Of a stretch of 64,000 nucleotides of DNA, positions 1 through 10,252 are shown one piece after another; within the stretch, counting starts at the first letter, position 1; each line of letters opens with the position of its first letter. The stretch spans positions 75,154-139,153 of the forward strand of contig JAPYVG010000002.1 of NCBI GenBank assembly GCA_028277025.1. Direction: 5' to 3'. A model generated the notes under the pieces. It saw only the letters and a list, made by a program, of their open reading frames with translations. It was not told the DNA's origin and ran no database searches. Source of the stretch: Sulfolobaceae archaeon (lineage in GTDB: Archaea; Thermoproteota; Thermoprotei_A; Sulfolobales; Sulfolobaceae). The translations under genes and the position numbers were made by a program.

Positions 1-209
1 TAAGGTATTGTAATGTTTAGCCCATAAGCAATATTAAGCAGACCGGGAAATGTCTGACAAAATTTATCTCTCTTAATATCGAAGGCTAAATAAACTGCAT
101 TTATGCCCAGCCTCTGAAAAGAGAAATTATGAATCGCGGGGGAAAGCGTGTAAGGGATGTTTTCACCAACTACTCCAAGAAGTTTTGTGTTATAGTTTAT
201 CTCAAGCAT
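1..209 (-). CDS. aroE: shikimate dehydrogenase, N-terminal part (truncated by the window edge)
   Basis: The first 69 codons of shikimate dehydrogenase, which reduces 3-dehydroshikimate to shikimate with NADPH in aromatic amino-acid synthesis. The minus-strand translation from the ATG at 209 reads [18 protein letters not shown] at about residues 10-27, the shikimate-binding N-terminal segment with its S-x-S-type element, and reaches NITIP at the window edge, just before the expected catalytic Lys of the NxTxPxK motif. It overlaps the aroB stop by 13 bp, as expected for translational coupling in the aro operon. The rest of the gene lies outside the window. Confidence 0.9.
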   Translation of the reverse strand, partial: MLEINYNTKLLGVVGENIPYTLSPAIHNFSFQRLGINAVYLAFDIKRDKFCQTFPGLLNIAYGLNITIP

Positions 210-1255
210 TGTTCAGCAAACCCCTTAAGTGTTTCTATTGGTACTTCTACTTTTTTCCAATCACCTATCCTAGTAGGAAACGGCATTAATATCAAGTCAT
301 TTCTCACTTTTTTATCCTTGCTTATCGCTGATAATGCCTTCTCGACATCAATTTTCTCCCCCAACTGATCTACTGAAATTGGCAAATCGTAATGTGATAA
401 AATCCATGCTGTGTCTTCGACAACTCCTTCTTCAGAGTAACCCATTTCCTCAGCTATTTTAGCCTCACAAATCATTCCTACAGATATTGCATAACCGTGA
501 GGTATTAAGAAATTAGAACCAGCTTCAATCGCGTGGCCAATTGTGTGACCGAAATTAAGTACTATTCTTATCCCTTTAGTTTCTCTTTCGTCTTCCTTTA
601 CTACCGAAATTTTATTAAGTACTGATTTATAAACAACGTATTCCATCGCTTCAGTGTCTTTATTCAAAACTTTTTCCTTATTCATCGCTAGGAAATCATA
701 TAAGTCCTTATCTAGTACTAGCCCATATTTTATGACCTCAGCTAATCCTTTTCTTATTTCTTCAAGCGGTAATGTTGAAATAAAGTCCAAGTCCTCTATT
801 ATGTAAGACGGTTGATAAAAAGTTCCTATCACGTTTTTCACGTTTTCAAAATTTACCCCCGTCTTTCCTCCAATTGCAGCATCAACCATTCCAAGAAGTG
901 TTGTTGGAATGTTTACTAAGTTTAAACCCCTCATGTAAATTGAAGCCACGAAACCTACAACATCTGTAACTGTACCTCCGCCCACAGCTATTACGTAATC
1001 ACCTCTATCAAACCCTTTCTCAAAGAGCTTTTTTACTAACTTCAGAGCATAAGAAATTTCCTTTGCTTCTTCACCGTCATCCATGGGAATTTCTACATAA
1101 TCTCCGATAAGATGTTTTTTCACATTCTGTATGTTTATTTTTCTAGAGTAAAATACGGCTTTTTTTTCCTTAATGTCTTCTAATTCTTTCAGTGCACCAG
1201 AACCTACTACTACTTTTGTTTCAGTATTACAGAACTTTTCTGAGAAAGTTATCAT
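197..1255 (-). CDS. aroB: 3-dehydroquinate synthase
   Basis: Converts DAHP to 3-dehydroquinate, the second step of the shikimate pathway, using NAD+ and a divalent metal. The 352-aa length is normal for the family. Visible motifs are the NAD-binding GGGTVTD at 92-98, [19 protein letters not shown] at 117-135 (phosphate and substrate contacts), [10 protein letters not shown] near 169-178, and [11 protein letters not shown] near 234 with two of the metal-ligand histidines. The start codon overlaps the stop of the upstream DAHP synthase gene by 4 bp (ATGA), so the genes are co-transcribed and probably translationally coupled. Confidence 0.96.
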   Translation of the reverse strand: MITFSEKFCNTETKVVVGSGALKELEDIKEKKAVFYSRKINIQNVKKHLIGDYVEIPMDDGEEAKEISYALKLVKKLFEKGFDRGDYVIAVGGGTVTDVVGFVASIYMRGLNLVNIPTTLLGMVDAAIGGKTGVNFENVKNVIGTFYQPSYIIEDLDFISTLPLEEIRKGLAEVIKYGLVLDKDLYDFLAMNKEKVLNKDTEAMEYVVYKSVLNKISVVKEDERETKGIRIVLNFGHTIGHAIEAGSNFLIPHGYAISVGMICEAKIAEEMGYSEEGVVEDTAWILSHYDLPISVDQLGEKIDVEKALSAISKDKKVRNDLILMPFPTRIGDWKKVEVPIETLKGFAEQCLR

Positions 1256-2244
1256 ACCGTTCTACCTAATGCTTGTGCTAACGCCTTTACCCTATTCATC
1301 AGGACTTCAAATGATTCTGGTGTCAATTGTTGTTCAGAGTCACTTAAGGCCTTCTCAGGATGAGGGTGAACTTCTATCAATAGCATATCCGCGCCCGCAG
1401 CAACTGCAGCTAATGCTAGGGAATGAACTAATTCCCTCTTCCCGGCCGGGTGACTAGGATCGGCACAGATTGGTAAGTGTGTTTGTAATTTCGCTGCTAT
1501 CATACCGCCAATGTCCATTGTGAATCTAGTAGCTTTTTCAAAAGTCCTTATTCCTCTTTCACATAACACTACGTTACCGTTACCCTCTAACATGATATAC
1601 TCAGCGGTTAATAACCATTCCTCAACAGTATTTCCCATACCTCTTTTCAGAAGTACTGGGTACCCGCTTTTCCCTACTTCTTTTAATAAATCGAAGTTCT
1701 GTGCATTTCTAGCACCTATCTGCATCATGTCAACGTATTTTTTGAAAATTTCTGTTTGCCTAGTATCCATGATTTCAGAAACTACTGGTAAACCGACTTC
1801 ATCTCCAACTCTTCTAAGTATTTGTAACCCTTTTTCTCCTAAGCCTTGGAATGAGTAAGGACTTGTTCTGGGTTTAAAAGCCCCACCTCTGAGTAATTTA
1901 GCCCCGGCTCTTTTCACGGCTTTAGCAACTGTCAATACTTGTTCTTCATCTTCAACCGCACACGGCCCAGCTGCCACTGTAATTTTGTTCCCTCCTATTT
2001 CAGCATCTCTAACTTTTACTACAGTGGGCTCCTTCTTCCACTCATTGCTTACTAGTTGATAAGGTCTTTTACTTTTCACGCTAAGCTCAATACTGGGGTC
2101 TTGTATGTTTTCAACATAAGTATCTGGCCATGCTACGATCACCTTTTTGCCGTATAAGTCAAGGAATTTGTAAGACGCTGAAGAACTATTTAATTTCTCT
2201 TTTAAGGTAGAATAACTCACATTTTCTTTTAAAATAAATATCAT
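1252..2244 (-). CDS. aroF: DAHP synthase (3-deoxy-7-phosphoheptulonate synthase)
   Basis: Condenses phosphoenolpyruvate and erythrose 4-phosphate to DAHP, the entry step of the shikimate pathway. The catalytic barrel shows AAGPCAVED near 91, [17 protein letters not shown] near 117, [10 protein letters not shown] near 176, CERGIRTFE and [10 protein letters not shown]. About 70 residues precede the barrel and look like the small ferredoxin-like regulatory domain of type I-beta enzymes such as that of Thermotoga; that domain call is from length and position, not from motifs. It overlaps both neighbours by 4 bp inside the aro operon. Confidence 0.95.
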   Translation of the reverse strand: MIFILKENVSYSTLKEKLNSSSASYKFLDLYGKKVIVAWPDTYVENIQDPSIELSVKSKRPYQLVSNEWKKEPTVVKVRDAEIGGNKITVAAGPCAVEDEEQVLTVAKAVKRAGAKLLRGGAFKPRTSPYSFQGLGEKGLQILRRVGDEVGLPVVSEIMDTRQTEIFKKYVDMMQIGARNAQNFDLLKEVGKSGYPVLLKRGMGNTVEEWLLTAEYIMLEGNGNVVLCERGIRTFEKATRFTMDIGGMIAAKLQTHLPICADPSHPAGKRELVHSLALAAVAAGADMLLIEVHPHPEKALSDSEQQLTPESFEVLMNRVKALAQALGRTV

Positions 2245-3281
2245 GTTTTTTCACCTATCTCTTTGTCTAATTCTTGGAGTTCTTTAACACCTATCTCTCT
2301 AACCTTATAAGCGTAAGGGTTACTGTTCTGAATTTCTATAATTACTGGGTAGAGCTCATTAATCCTGTTAATTATCTTTAAAATCTCCCTAAAATTAGTT
2401 GTCTGTAGATCACTAATTTTATCTATTTCTAACTCTCTCTTTGCTCTTTCAATACTTCTTGAAAGTCCTAAAATGTAAAAATGGGATAGAACTTGAACGA
2501 TTGCCATCGTTTTTTCGTGCTCTTCTACTGTTGTAATTACGGGGACTAACCCACTCTCTTTCCAAAACTCCACAACTTCTTTAAATGAGTCTTCGCTACT
2601 TTTTGAGGGTATAATGGCAATTCTTTCTCCCACGGGGTAAAGTATAGGGCCAAATAAGGGGTGAGTGGACACAAATTTAAATGAGTGTTTTATTGACATT
2701 TCCTCCAATTCTTTAAACGCCTTATCCTTGGAAGAAAATATATCCATTACTATTTTATCTCGAATTACGGGTTTTGATAGAATTGAACGAATGTACTCAA
2801 TTGCAGTAGGCGGTAGTGCTAGAATTATCAGTTCGCCCCATTTTAAGGCGTTCTCCAGGTTCATATAGACGCATTTAAACTCGTTAGCTAGTGCTGAAGC
2901 CTTATTCCTGTCTCTCCCTGTTACCACAACGTTGTGGCCGGCTAATGATAATAACGATACTAATGATCTGGCCATTCCTCCATATCCTATAATTGTCACG
3001 TTTCTCTTTTGTCCGGGGTTTATTTGATAAAGTTTAGAATAAGAAAAGATAAGGGGTAAAATAGAATTAACTAGGGACTCGGGTAATCCAAAAATTTTTG
3101 CGTTTTCAATCCAATAATTCTTTACAACTTCTTCTCTTTTTTCATCAGTTACACTCTTTCCTATCTTATTCTTTATCTCACCAATTTTCATAGAAATTTT
3201 TAGCCTTTTAGCGAGTAACTCAACTATCTGTTTATCTATGTTTTCAATTTCTTTTCTTAGGTTCTCTAACTCACTACTCAT
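2241..3281 (-). CDS. tyrA: chorismate mutase-prephenate dehydrogenase fusion
   Basis: Bifunctional enzyme of tyrosine synthesis. Residues 1-90 form an all-helical AroQ-type chorismate mutase (LRKEIENIDKQIVELLAKRL at the N-terminus, then KIGEIK and DEKREEVV). From about residue 95 a Rossmann fold begins with IIGYGGMARSLVSLL, followed by LALPPTAIE, DIFSSKD and STHPLFGP, typical of prephenate dehydrogenase. It sits between DAHP synthase and the transketolase genes with no gap, so precursor supply and the first tyrosine-branch steps are in one transcription unit. Confidence 0.9.
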   Translation of the reverse strand: MSSELENLRKEIENIDKQIVELLAKRLKISMKIGEIKNKIGKSVTDEKREEVVKNYWIENAKIFGLPESLVNSILPLIFSYSKLYQINPGQKRNVTIIGYGGMARSLVSLLSLAGHNVVVTGRDRNKASALANEFKCVYMNLENALKWGELIILALPPTAIEYIRSILSKPVIRDKIVMDIFSSKDKAFKELEEMSIKHSFKFVSTHPLFGPILYPVGERIAIIPSKSSEDSFKEVVEFWKESGLVPVITTVEEHEKTMAIVQVLSHFYILGLSRSIERAKRELEIDKISDLQTTNFREILKIINRINELYPVIIEIQNSNPYAYKVREIGVKELQELDKEIGEKT

Positions 3282-4199
3282 TCACTTCACTAATTCGAGT
3301 ACAGCATTTATAACTGATTTGTAATTGATCCCGTAAAAGTCCAGTAAGTCTCTCTGACTTCTCGCACTCCTACCGAAGGCTGTAGCCCCTATAAACCTCA
3401 TTGGAACTGGGTATCTCCTAACTAATACTTCAGCAACTGCAGATCCTACTCCCCCATAGATTGAGTGTTCCTCAATAGTAACTATTCTACCCGTTTTCCT
3501 CGCATAATATTCTATTGTATCTTCATCTATTGGCTTTATAGAGAATAGGTTTATTACAGCGGCACTAATCCCCATTTTTTCTAGCTCGTCAGCAGCCTTC
3601 AATGCGTCCCATAGTACTACTCCAGCCCCCATTATTGTAACGTCTTCCCCTTCCTTAAGCACGTATGCTTTTCCCAGTTTAAATGTGTAATCATAACCGT
3701 TAGTTATTGGTGGTGAATAGTCCCTTCCCATTCTGTAATATAAAGGCCCCTTTAACTCTTCAACAACCGCTGGTAGACTTCTCTCAATATCTGCAGAATC
3801 TGCTGGAACTATTACCTTCATATTAGGTAGAGTTCTCATTAGTGCTATGTCCTCTAGACTTTGATGACTTGAACCGTCGCCGTGGTCACTATAACCCGAA
3901 TGAGTTACTAGGAATTTTACATCCAAGTTCATTCTCGCAATAGTATTTCTTATTTGCTCCCAAGCCCTCATAACGAACATTGAGAAATTAACAACTAACG
4001 GTTTTAATCCCGTAGCTGCAAGTCCAGCAGCAAAATTCACCATATCTTGTTCAGAGATACCTACGTTAAAGTATCTATCTGGAAACTTATCTCTGAAATA
4101 CATTGCCCTAGTTGAATCCCCTACATCAGCAGTAATCACTACAATATCTTTATTTTTTTCTCCTAGTTTAGCCAGCAATCTGCCGAAAGTTTCACGCAT
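3282..4199 (-). CDS. tkt: transketolase, C-terminal subunit
   Basis: Second half of a split transketolase, carrying the pyrimidine-binding and C-terminal domains. Motifs are [16 protein letters not shown] near residue 20 and [18 protein letters not shown] near 45, which holds the catalytic Glu that activates thiamine diphosphate. The open frame extends to an ATG at 4223, but the ATG at 4199 (MRETFGRLL) matches the family start and gives only an 8-bp overlap with the N-terminal subunit gene, so I chose it. It makes erythrose 4-phosphate for the DAHP synthase encoded two genes downstream. Confidence 0.92.
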   Translation of the reverse strand: MRETFGRLLAKLGEKNKDIVVITADVGDSTRAMYFRDKFPDRYFNVGISEQDMVNFAAGLAATGLKPLVVNFSMFVMRAWEQIRNTIARMNLDVKFLVTHSGYSDHGDGSSHQSLEDIALMRTLPNMKVIVPADSADIERSLPAVVEELKGPLYYRMGRDYSPPITNGYDYTFKLGKAYVLKEGEDVTIMGAGVVLWDALKAADELEKMGISAAVINLFSIKPIDEDTIEYYARKTGRIVTIEEHSIYGGVGSAVAEVLVRRYPVPMRFIGATAFGRSARSQRDLLDFYGINYKSVINAVLELVK

Positions 4200-5016
4200 T
4201 GAGGAGATACTTCCTTGCATCATCCGGAGTCGACCTCTGTCTCTTAGAGTTTTCTATTGGAGGGAAACCTTTTCCTCTAACTGTCTTTGCAAAGATAACC
4301 ACGGGCGATTTAGCCTTTAATGCTTCCTCCACAGCACCTATTATGCTTCCGAAATCATGGCCATCACAATGAAGTGTCTTCCAACCAACGGCCTTCCACA
4401 CTTCGGGTAGGAAGTCTTTAGGCTTTACGTTAGCTGTAGACTCATCTAACTGGAACCCATTTATTTCTATGAAAGCGATTAGGTTATCTAATTTTCTAGC
4501 AACTGCATGAGTCATTGCTTCCCACACTTCACCTTCATCTTGTTCTCCATCGCCCATTATTACGAATACTCTACCACTTCCTCCCCTCATTTTAATCCCT
4601 TGTGCTACACCTATTCCAAAGCTTAAACCTTGGCCCAAACTACCTGTTGCCATATCAACCCCCGGTATGAATATTTCTGGATGTCCTTGTAGTATTCCAG
4701 AAATATCTTGAATCTTCCATAATTCGTCTTCGCTTATATATCCTTTCTCTGCAAGGACTGCATATAAAGCTGGAGCTGCATGTCCTTTACTTAGTATTAA
4801 CCAGTCTTTATTTATTGGATCTTTACTCTCTCTTAAGTACCTGAATATTAAAGTTGTTAATATTTCTATACTACTCAGTGACGAACCCACATGGATTGTC
4901 TGGTCATAGAATAGCATTCTTATTACATTTTTCCTAGCCCTTTCTGCTATGGTTTTTAACTTATTTAATTCTTCTAATGATATTGGAATTCCATCACGCC
5001 CACCACCTGATTCCAT
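4192..5016 (-). CDS. tkt: transketolase, N-terminal (TPP-binding) subunit
   Basis: First half of the split transketolase: binds the diphosphate end of thiamine diphosphate. Seen are [10 protein letters not shown] near 42, [35 protein letters not shown] and the [14 protein letters not shown] metal-binding segment. The 274-aa length fits the archaeal small-subunit form. It is the first gene of the aro operon; a TATA-like stretch at about 5055-5066, shared with the divergent gene, would start a short-leader transcript. Confidence 0.93.
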   Translation of the reverse strand: MESGGGRDGIPISLEELNKLKTIAERARKNVIRMLFYDQTIHVGSSLSSIEILTTLIFRYLRESKDPINKDWLILSKGHAAPALYAVLAEKGYISEDELWKIQDISGILQGHPEIFIPGVDMATGSLGQGLSFGIGVAQGIKMRGGSGRVFVIMGDGEQDEGEVWEAMTHAVARKLDNLIAFIEINGFQLDESTANVKPKDFLPEVWKAVGWKTLHCDGHDFGSIIGAVEEALKAKSPVVIFAKTVRGKGFPPIENSKRQRSTPDDARKYLLNA

Positions 5017-5051
5017 TGGCGCAAAATCAAGCCCCCACCACTTTTTTCAAA

Positions 5052-5068
5052 TACTTAATTATAAGCTT
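5052..5068. promoter_or_regulatory. divergent promoter region (tkt/aro operon and ThiF-like gene)
   Basis: The only AT-rich box in the 70-bp gap is AATTATAAG at about 5057-5065. It lies 23-26 bp upstream of the GTG at 5087, which fits a leaderless plus-strand transcript. Read on the other strand (CTTATAATT) it can serve the aro operon with a leader of about 15-20 nt. One shared box for two operons is inferred from position only. Confidence 0.5.
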
Positions 5069-5086
5069 TGTTATAACTAATACCTT

Positions 5087-5953
5087 GTGGAAAAGTACTC
5101 AAGACAATTGCTAGTGTTAGGCTTAGACTTACAATTAAAACTTAGAGAATTAAAAATAACTATTGTAGGCTGTGGTGCTCTGGGTAGTGCATTAGCCGAA
5201 CTCCTCACAAGACTCGGGGTAGGACAGATAAAGATCATTGATGCTGATATAGTTGAAGTAAGTAATTTGCATAGGACCCACTTATTTGACGAGAATGATG
5301 TTGGTAAGCCTAAAGTTTTGGCTTGTGCTGAAAAGTTAAGGAGAATTAATTCTGATGTTAAAATATTTCCAGTTACTGATATAATAACTAAGGAGAATGT
5401 AGAGGAGTTAATTAAGGGCAGTGATTATGTTTTTGATGCGTTAGATAATTTATATTATAGATTACTGCTTAATGATGCGTGCGTTAAATTAAACATTCCA
5501 CTAATTTACGGTGGAATTATGGGTGAATATGCCTCTGCCAAATTAGTTATTCCTAAAATATCTGCTTGTCTCTCTTGTTTTATGAGTTATGAGGGAAATG
5601 ATGAAAACGCATGCGAGACTGTTGGGACTTTAGATACGGTTGTAGACGTGATTACTGGGATTCAAGTGCAATTAATGCTTAACCATTTAAGGGGTATCGA
5701 GAACGGCGAGTATTTGTATTACGTGGATATGAGGAGTTTGAGGGTTGATAAAGTTCTGATAAAGAGAAATGAAAGGTGTGAAGCTTGTAGTCTGGGTGAG
5801 TATAAGTACTTAAAATTTAATTTTCCTCTTAATTGCGGATTAAGGGTTGTGAAAACAGATTATAATGGTGATTCGATCAGAATTGAAAAAGATGATAATT
5901 CTTTCATAATTTGTTATCCTCATGGAAAATGTTTTAAAAAAGTATCCCATTAA
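5087..5953 (+). CDS. E1-like adenylyltransferase (ThiF/MoeB/UBA4 family)
   Basis: Activates the C-terminal Gly-Gly of a ubiquitin-like sulfur carrier (SAMP/MoaD/ThiS type) by adenylation; the exact partner cannot be told. The Rossmann segment has GCGALGS at 27-33, then DADIVEVSNLHRTHLF with the Asp/Arg contacts, and GKPKVLACAEKL. Two pairs of zinc-ligand cysteines are visible (CLSC near 160 and CEAC near 233) and a candidate catalytic Cys in ENACETVGT near 176. Start is GTG, fixed by the TATA box about 26 bp upstream. The last 50 residues are not typical of the family. Confidence 0.85.
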   Translation: MEKYSRQLLVLGLDLQLKLRELKITIVGCGALGSALAELLTRLGVGQIKIIDADIVEVSNLHRTHLFDENDVGKPKVLACAEKLRRINSDVKIFPVTDIITKENVEELIKGSDYVFDALDNLYYRLLLNDACVKLNIPLIYGGIMGEYASAKLVIPKISACLSCFMSYEGNDENACETVGTLDTVVDVITGIQVQLMLNHLRGIENGEYLYYVDMRSLRVDKVLIKRNERCEACSLGEYKYLKFNFPLNCGLRVVKTDYNGDSIRIEKDDNSFIICYPHGKCFKKVSH

Positions 5954-5960
5954 TTAACCC

Positions 5961-6875
5961 GTGGAAAAGAAATTTCTATTTACGGTTTTCCTTCCTATCA
6001 TTGTTATAGTAGCTTACACGCTAATATTTCACATAAATCCAGCGAATGTCTTCCTTAAAATGAACCCGTATTTTGTGGGGCTTTTTTTCTTATCCTATTT
6101 TTTACAAATAGGGTTGTTAGCATATAGAGATTCAAAAATTTCCGGGTTACCAATTTCTATTACGTATAGATCAAGGCTCTTTGCAAACGGCGTGAGTTTA
6201 GTAATACCCGGGGCTTTAGGTCCAGATTTAGGTAGGGCCATATTTTATGTTAAAGGTAAGAAAATGGGATTAGATAAGGCGTTCTCCATTTCCTTATATG
6301 AATCTTTTTACGACGTAGTAGTTTTATCGGTTTTATTTCTTATCCTTATATGGTTTCATTTCTCACCAGTTGAACTAATTCTAGTTTTAACTGCATTAGC
6401 TAACATAGTCCTCTGGATAGGAGGTATCGGATATGTCTATGGAACTTCTCATAAGTCTTTAAACAAAATAGAGAACTTGATATTTTCTATAAAGTATATA
6501 AAGCCTCTTCAGAACGCTTATTTGAATGGAAAAGAAGCCGTAAAAAGTAGGATGTCAAATCCAGTCCTTACTACTTTTTCAGTTTTTCTAACGGCTTTAG
6601 CATATATAATACAATCAATTCCTTTTTACTTACTTTTTAATTCATTCTTCTTCTCAATTACTGTAAACGTTACTTATCAAGTAGCTCTACTAGTGCCTAT
6701 CCCTTCTGCTGCCGGAGTTGCAGAATTAGCTCTAACCGCATTGGTTCCCCCACTGCTTGTTCTTCAAATCAGAATTTTAGAACTCGTATCTTTTGCGTTT
6801 GGTCTGATTTATGTTAAGGATATAAAGTTAAGTGAGTTAAAAGATGAAGTGAAAGCAGTATGGAAAACTACTTAA
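5961..6875 (+). CDS. flippase-like integral membrane protein (LPG synthase TM-region family)
   Basis: A 304-aa protein with about eight hydrophobic segments, matching the lysylphosphatidylglycerol synthase transmembrane/YbhN-like family by length, topology and the late motif PSAAGVAELALTALV, where the family usually has a Gly-rich segment followed by Glu. No soluble synthase domain is attached, so lipid handling or transport is only a family-based guess. It follows the E1-like gene by 7 bp and overlaps the next gene by 16 bp; start codon GTG. Confidence 0.7.
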   Translation: MEKKFLFTVFLPIIVIVAYTLIFHINPANVFLKMNPYFVGLFFLSYFLQIGLLAYRDSKISGLPISITYRSRLFANGVSLVIPGALGPDLGRAIFYVKGKKMGLDKAFSISLYESFYDVVVLSVLFLILIWFHFSPVELILVLTALANIVLWIGGIGYVYGTSHKSLNKIENLIFSIKYIKPLQNAYLNGKEAVKSRMSNPVLTTFSVFLTALAYIIQSIPFYLLFNSFFFSITVNVTYQVALLVPIPSAAGVAELALTALVPPLLVLQIRILELVSFAFGLIYVKDIKLSELKDEVKAVWKTT

Positions 6876-7900
6876 AGGAACCTTCTAAGGAAGATTTAAG
6901 AAATTTGATAAGTGAAATACTTATACTTGATCATATCTGTGTTAAAGCGCATTATAACGTAGACGAGTTAATCTTCTCATTTCTATTAGCTAAGTACGCA
7001 AAGGGAGATTTCTCTTTGTCCTTCACATTAGATAACTGTAATGTCAAGTTAAACGCGACTAGCCAAGGAAAGTCTATATCGTTTAAAGGGAGGGAGTATT
7101 TTATAGGTTGGTCAGCTTTCTCATCAATTTTTCCCATTTCAGTTGATGACATAATTCCCATTCTAACTGGAATCTTCTCTTCATTAGAAATAGAGAGGAG
7201 AGGGCTAACAGAATTCGAAAGGAATATAGTAAACGATATGGTAAACTTAGGGGTAATAATAGAAAAAAATTTAAAACTACCCAATTATAAGAATTTACCA
7301 CTGTTTTTTTCGATAACGACTTCAATAGATCCTTATATCCCAGAAATGAGCGGTAACAGAGAAGTTACTATAAAAAATCTCAAAGAGATAGGAATAAATG
7401 AGACTGATAAGCTAGAGGAAATTGATGAAAAGAAAACAAACACGCTCATTTTCAAACTTATCACAAATATTTTGAAAATTAACCAGAAATTTACGCGTGA
7501 CGATTTGGTTACAGATAGGGTTTATTATCTTGAATACGACTCGTTAGAGTTAGCTTTAGCGTCTTTATACTTTCTTGACGTTAAGGGAATAGGCGATATT
7601 TTCCAGCTAGTAATAACACCTAACTACGCGGAATTGTTAACGTCGAAGTACAGAGAAGAAATAGGGAAGGGGTTCAAGATTGGTAATATTGTCGAAAAAG
7701 GCTCATACGTTATTGTGGAGTCGGATTTAAAGTCGCCACTTCTATTACAGTTGATATTGTTACAGCAAGGTAAGACACGTAAAGATAAACCCGTATATGT
7801 TAAAAGCAATGATGGAGTTTATACTAGTAGATACTTTAATCCTACGAGTTTAAAGGAGGGATTAATAAAAGTTGAGGATGAGAGTATCAATAAGGGTTGA
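6860..7900 (+). CDS. RecJ-like / Cdc45-like protein (degenerate DHH phosphoesterase fold)
   Basis: Probable ortholog of the Sulfolobus RecJ-like protein that binds GINS and acts as archaeal Cdc45 in the CMG replicative helicase. The N-terminus reads CVKAHYNVDELIFSFLLAKY at 27-46, a worn version of the DHH motif I (HxDxDG), so nuclease activity is unlikely. The 346-aa length is short for RecJ and fits the degenerate crenarchaeal form. The neighbours L10e, Pcc1, Dph2, Csl4 and RpoL form a conserved information-processing cluster, which supports the call. Alternative: an unrelated DHH-fold remnant. Confidence 0.65.
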   Translation: MENYLKEPSKEDLRNLISEILILDHICVKAHYNVDELIFSFLLAKYAKGDFSLSFTLDNCNVKLNATSQGKSISFKGREYFIGWSAFSSIFPISVDDIIPILTGIFSSLEIERRGLTEFERNIVNDMVNLGVIIEKNLKLPNYKNLPLFFSITTSIDPYIPEMSGNREVTIKNLKEIGINETDKLEEIDEKKTNTLIFKLITNILKINQKFTRDDLVTDRVYYLEYDSLELALASLYFLDVKGIGDIFQLVITPNYAELLTSKYREEIGKGFKIGNIVEKGSYVIVESDLKSPLLLQLILLQQGKTRKDKPVYVKSNDGVYTSRYFNPTSLKEGLIKVEDESINKG

Positions 7901-8120
7901 GTCGAATAACGCAAGTGTAATAGCTAAAAGTATAGAAGTTGATAACATTGACTTACCCATGGGCATGGAAATAGTTACTAGGAATGAGGGTTCTGAAATA
8001 GTAGTTGTCGTGACTATGGAAATTAAAAATCCCTCGGATATCATGACTTTGAGAAATACTGTTGACGAGATCCTGCAACATATAAATACTTTAGAAAAGA
8101 CCCTTTCAACTGTTAAGTAA
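7878..8120 (+). CDS. pcc1: KEOPS complex subunit Pcc1
   Basis: Small dimerisation subunit of KEOPS, which installs t6A37 in ANN-decoding tRNAs. The 80-aa sequence is a compact alpha/beta fold with SIEVDN, MEIVTRNEG and the C-terminal helix LRNTVDEILQHINTLEKTL typical of Pcc1. The frame is open from a TTG at 7872, but the ATG two codons later (7878) is the likely start. It overlaps the end of the RecJ-like gene by 23 bp and is followed by a promoter-like stretch before L10e. Confidence 0.8.
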   Translation: MRVSIRVESNNASVIAKSIEVDNIDLPMGMEIVTRNEGSEIVVVVTMEIKNPSDIMTLRNTVDEILQHINTLEKTLSTVK

Positions 8121-8157
8121 GCAAAACATTTAAAATAGTATGACTTAATCTCTACAC

Positions 8158-8688
8158 ATGCCACTAAGACCCGGTCGTTGCTATAGGCATTTTTCTGGCC
8201 CAGCATATACTAGAAAGGAGTACATTCCAGGTGTACCAATGCCTAAGATAACCAAATTCACAATGGGTAATCCTAATGGTGATTACGATTATGAGGTGAG
8301 ATTAGTTAGTACTGAAAAAGGACAAATTAGGCATAACGCTTTAGAAGCCTCACGCGTATTAGCTTTAAAGTATCTAACTAAAAAGTTAGCCTCAGAACAG
8401 AACTTCTTCTTAGTAGTAACCAAATACCCGCACCACGTTATAAGGGAGAATAAGATGATGGCATTTGCGGGAGCGGACAGATTGCAAGACGGTATGAGAT
8501 TGTCCTTTGGAAAGCCTATAGGTACAGCAGCTAGAATTGAAAGATTGGGAGATATTATAATGTACGTGAGAGTCAAGAAGGAACATTTACAATTTGCTAA
8601 AGAAGCCCTAAGGATGGCAGCTTCAAAAGTATCGATAAGGACTAGGATAGACATAGTACCCTTAAAGAAAGAGGCAGTAACGCAGTGA
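8158..8688 (+). CDS. rpl10e: 50S ribosomal protein L10e (uL16)
   Basis: Large-subunit protein near the peptidyl-transferase centre and tRNA elbow. The 176-aa sequence starts [20 protein letters not shown] and contains [32 protein letters not shown] and [17 protein letters not shown], all characteristic of archaeal L10e. ATTTAAAAT at about 8129-8137 is a good TATA box for a leaderless transcript from ATG 8158. Its stop overlaps dph2 by 4 bp. Confidence 0.97.
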   Translation: MPLRPGRCYRHFSGPAYTRKEYIPGVPMPKITKFTMGNPNGDYDYEVRLVSTEKGQIRHNALEASRVLALKYLTKKLASEQNFFLVVTKYPHHVIRENKMMAFAGADRLQDGMRLSFGKPIGTAARIERLGDIIMYVRVKKEHLQFAKEALRMAASKVSIRTRIDIVPLKKEAVTQ

Positions 8689-9680
8689 GTTACGATTTCG
8701 AGATAGACAAGGTAGTAGATGAGTTAAAGAGAAGAAATGTTAAACGTGTTCTCTTACAATTCCCAGAAGGTTTAAAAATTTTTTCTATTAATGTAGTAAA
8801 ACAGTTGAAGGAAAGATTGCCACAAGTAGAATTCATAATATCCTCCGAACCAAGTTGGGGAGCATGTGACATAGCAGAAGATGAAGCGTCTTTACTTAAA
8901 GTGGATTTAATAGTACACTTCGGTCACACTCCTTATACATGGTATTATCCTAAATTTCCTACATTGTTTGTGGAAGTTAAGAGTAATTTGGAAATAAATG
9001 AGAAACAAATTGAGGACTTAAAGCCAATTTTTCACAAGTACAACGCTAAAAAGGTATCGTTAACTGCCACTGTTCAACACGTGCATTTGCTTAAGGACTT
9101 GAAGGCTAAGCTAAAGGAATTCGAAGTAATAATAGGGAAACCATCGTCACCATTTATGTATGATGGGCAAATATTAGGGTGTGATTATAAGGCTGGTGAG
9201 GTAGATGCTGATGTTTACGTTAATGTATCCGGAGGATATTTTCACGCTTTAGGATTAGGCTTAGCTGTTAATAAGCCGGTAATAAAAGTAGACCCCTATA
9301 CTCAGAAAAATGAAGACCTTACGGAGGAGGTTTATAAAATTATTAAAGTCAGATATGGTAAGATTATGAAGGCTATTGACGGAAAGTCTTGGGCTATTAT
9401 ACAAGGGGTTAAAGTTGGTCAGAATAGGCCTTTAATGGTTAAGTACTTCGAAAAGAAACTAAAGGAAAAAGGATACGAGGTGATCGTTATTTCAAATAGG
9501 TCATTGTCCAAGGAATCTTTAAGAAATATAGATAATGGTGATATAGATGTCTTTGTCGTAACCTCATGTCCTAGACTGCCAATTGACGACCTTTACGATT
9601 ACGAAAAACCAGTTTTAACCCCGGGCGAGGCAAGAATGATAATTCTTAATCAGTTTGATAAATATATATTTCCTTGGTGA
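8685..9680 (+). CDS. dph2: diphthamide biosynthesis enzyme Dph2
   Basis: Radical-SAM-like enzyme that transfers the 3-amino-3-carboxypropyl group of SAM to a His of elongation factor 2, the first step of diphthamide formation. The three widely spaced [4Fe-4S] cysteines are visible: SWGACDIAE near 60, LGCDYKAG near 165 and [10 protein letters not shown] near 288. [10 protein letters not shown] near 20 and EPSWGAC are family hallmarks. Length 331 aa is normal. It is coupled to L10e, so a translation-factor modification enzyme is co-expressed with a ribosomal protein. Confidence 0.94.
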   Translation: MSYDFEIDKVVDELKRRNVKRVLLQFPEGLKIFSINVVKQLKERLPQVEFIISSEPSWGACDIAEDEASLLKVDLIVHFGHTPYTWYYPKFPTLFVEVKSNLEINEKQIEDLKPIFHKYNAKKVSLTATVQHVHLLKDLKAKLKEFEVIIGKPSSPFMYDGQILGCDYKAGEVDADVYVNVSGGYFHALGLGLAVNKPVIKVDPYTQKNEDLTEEVYKIIKVRYGKIMKAIDGKSWAIIQGVKVGQNRPLMVKYFEKKLKEKGYEVIVISNRSLSKESLRNIDNGDIDVFVVTSCPRLPIDDLYDYEKPVLTPGEARMIILNQFDKYIFPW

Positions 9681-9685
9681 GTGAA

Positions 9686-10252
9686 ATGAGAAAGCAAGGA
9701 GAGTTAATACTCCCTGGCGATGAAGTAGGAGTTATAGAAGAGTTTACTGCTGGTGAGGGTACTTATGAACAAGACGGTAAGGTTTATGTAAGTGTGGCTG
9801 GTAAGGCATTTTACGACATGATAAACCGTAAAGTTAACTCTATAAGTTTTAAGAAGCCCAGTCTTCTAGCTCTGAGGAAGAGTAAATACGTAATAGGTGT
9901 TGTAGTAGGTTTAAAAGAAGATTCGGCATTAGTTAATATCTTAAGTATTGAGGAGAAACCCTTGGGTAGCCCTTTGAGCGGGTATGTGCACATCTCACAG
10001 ATTACTAATAAGTTTTTGGAAAAAATTACTGATGCACTTAGAGTCGGTGATATAATCAAAGCAAAGCCGATAAACTTTTCGATCCCGATAGCCTTAACGT
10101 TAAAACAGAAAGATTTAGGAGTTGTTTACGCTAAGTGCTCTATATGTGGTACAAAAATGGTTAAGCATGGCGAAGAACATTTAAGGTGTCCTAACTGTGG
10201 AAATATTGAAACAAGAAAATTAGCTGTACAGGTGAAGAAAGGTGGAAGTTAA
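9686..10252 (+). CDS. csl4: exosome subunit Csl4
   Basis: RNA-binding cap subunit of the archaeal exosome. Order of parts: N-terminal barrel ([21 protein letters not shown]), a central S1 domain ([13 protein letters not shown]) and a C-terminal zinc ribbon with CSIC and CPNC pairs. The frame opens at a TTG (9674), but the ATG at 9686 is preceded by GGTGA at 9676-9680, a good crenarchaeal Shine-Dalgarno, so I use it; the protein is then 188 aa. It overlaps rpoL by 11 bp. Confidence 0.92.
   Translation: MRKQGELILPGDEVGVIEEFTAGEGTYEQDGKVYVSVAGKAFYDMINRKVNSISFKKPSLLALRKSKYVIGVVVGLKEDSALVNILSIEEKPLGSPLSGYVHISQITNKFLEKITDALRVGDIIKAKPINFSIPIALTLKQKDLGVVYAKCSICGTKMVKHGEEHLRCPNCGNIETRKLAVQVKKGGS

Noticed and set aside
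5595..5640. ATGATGA inside the E1-like gene as a C/D box
   Set aside because: Followed by CTGT, not CTGA, and no C' box; it is ordinary coding sequence.
8289..8654. 121-aa minus-strand frame inside the L10e gene
   Set aside because: Lies entirely within a highly conserved ribosomal protein gene; shadow frame.
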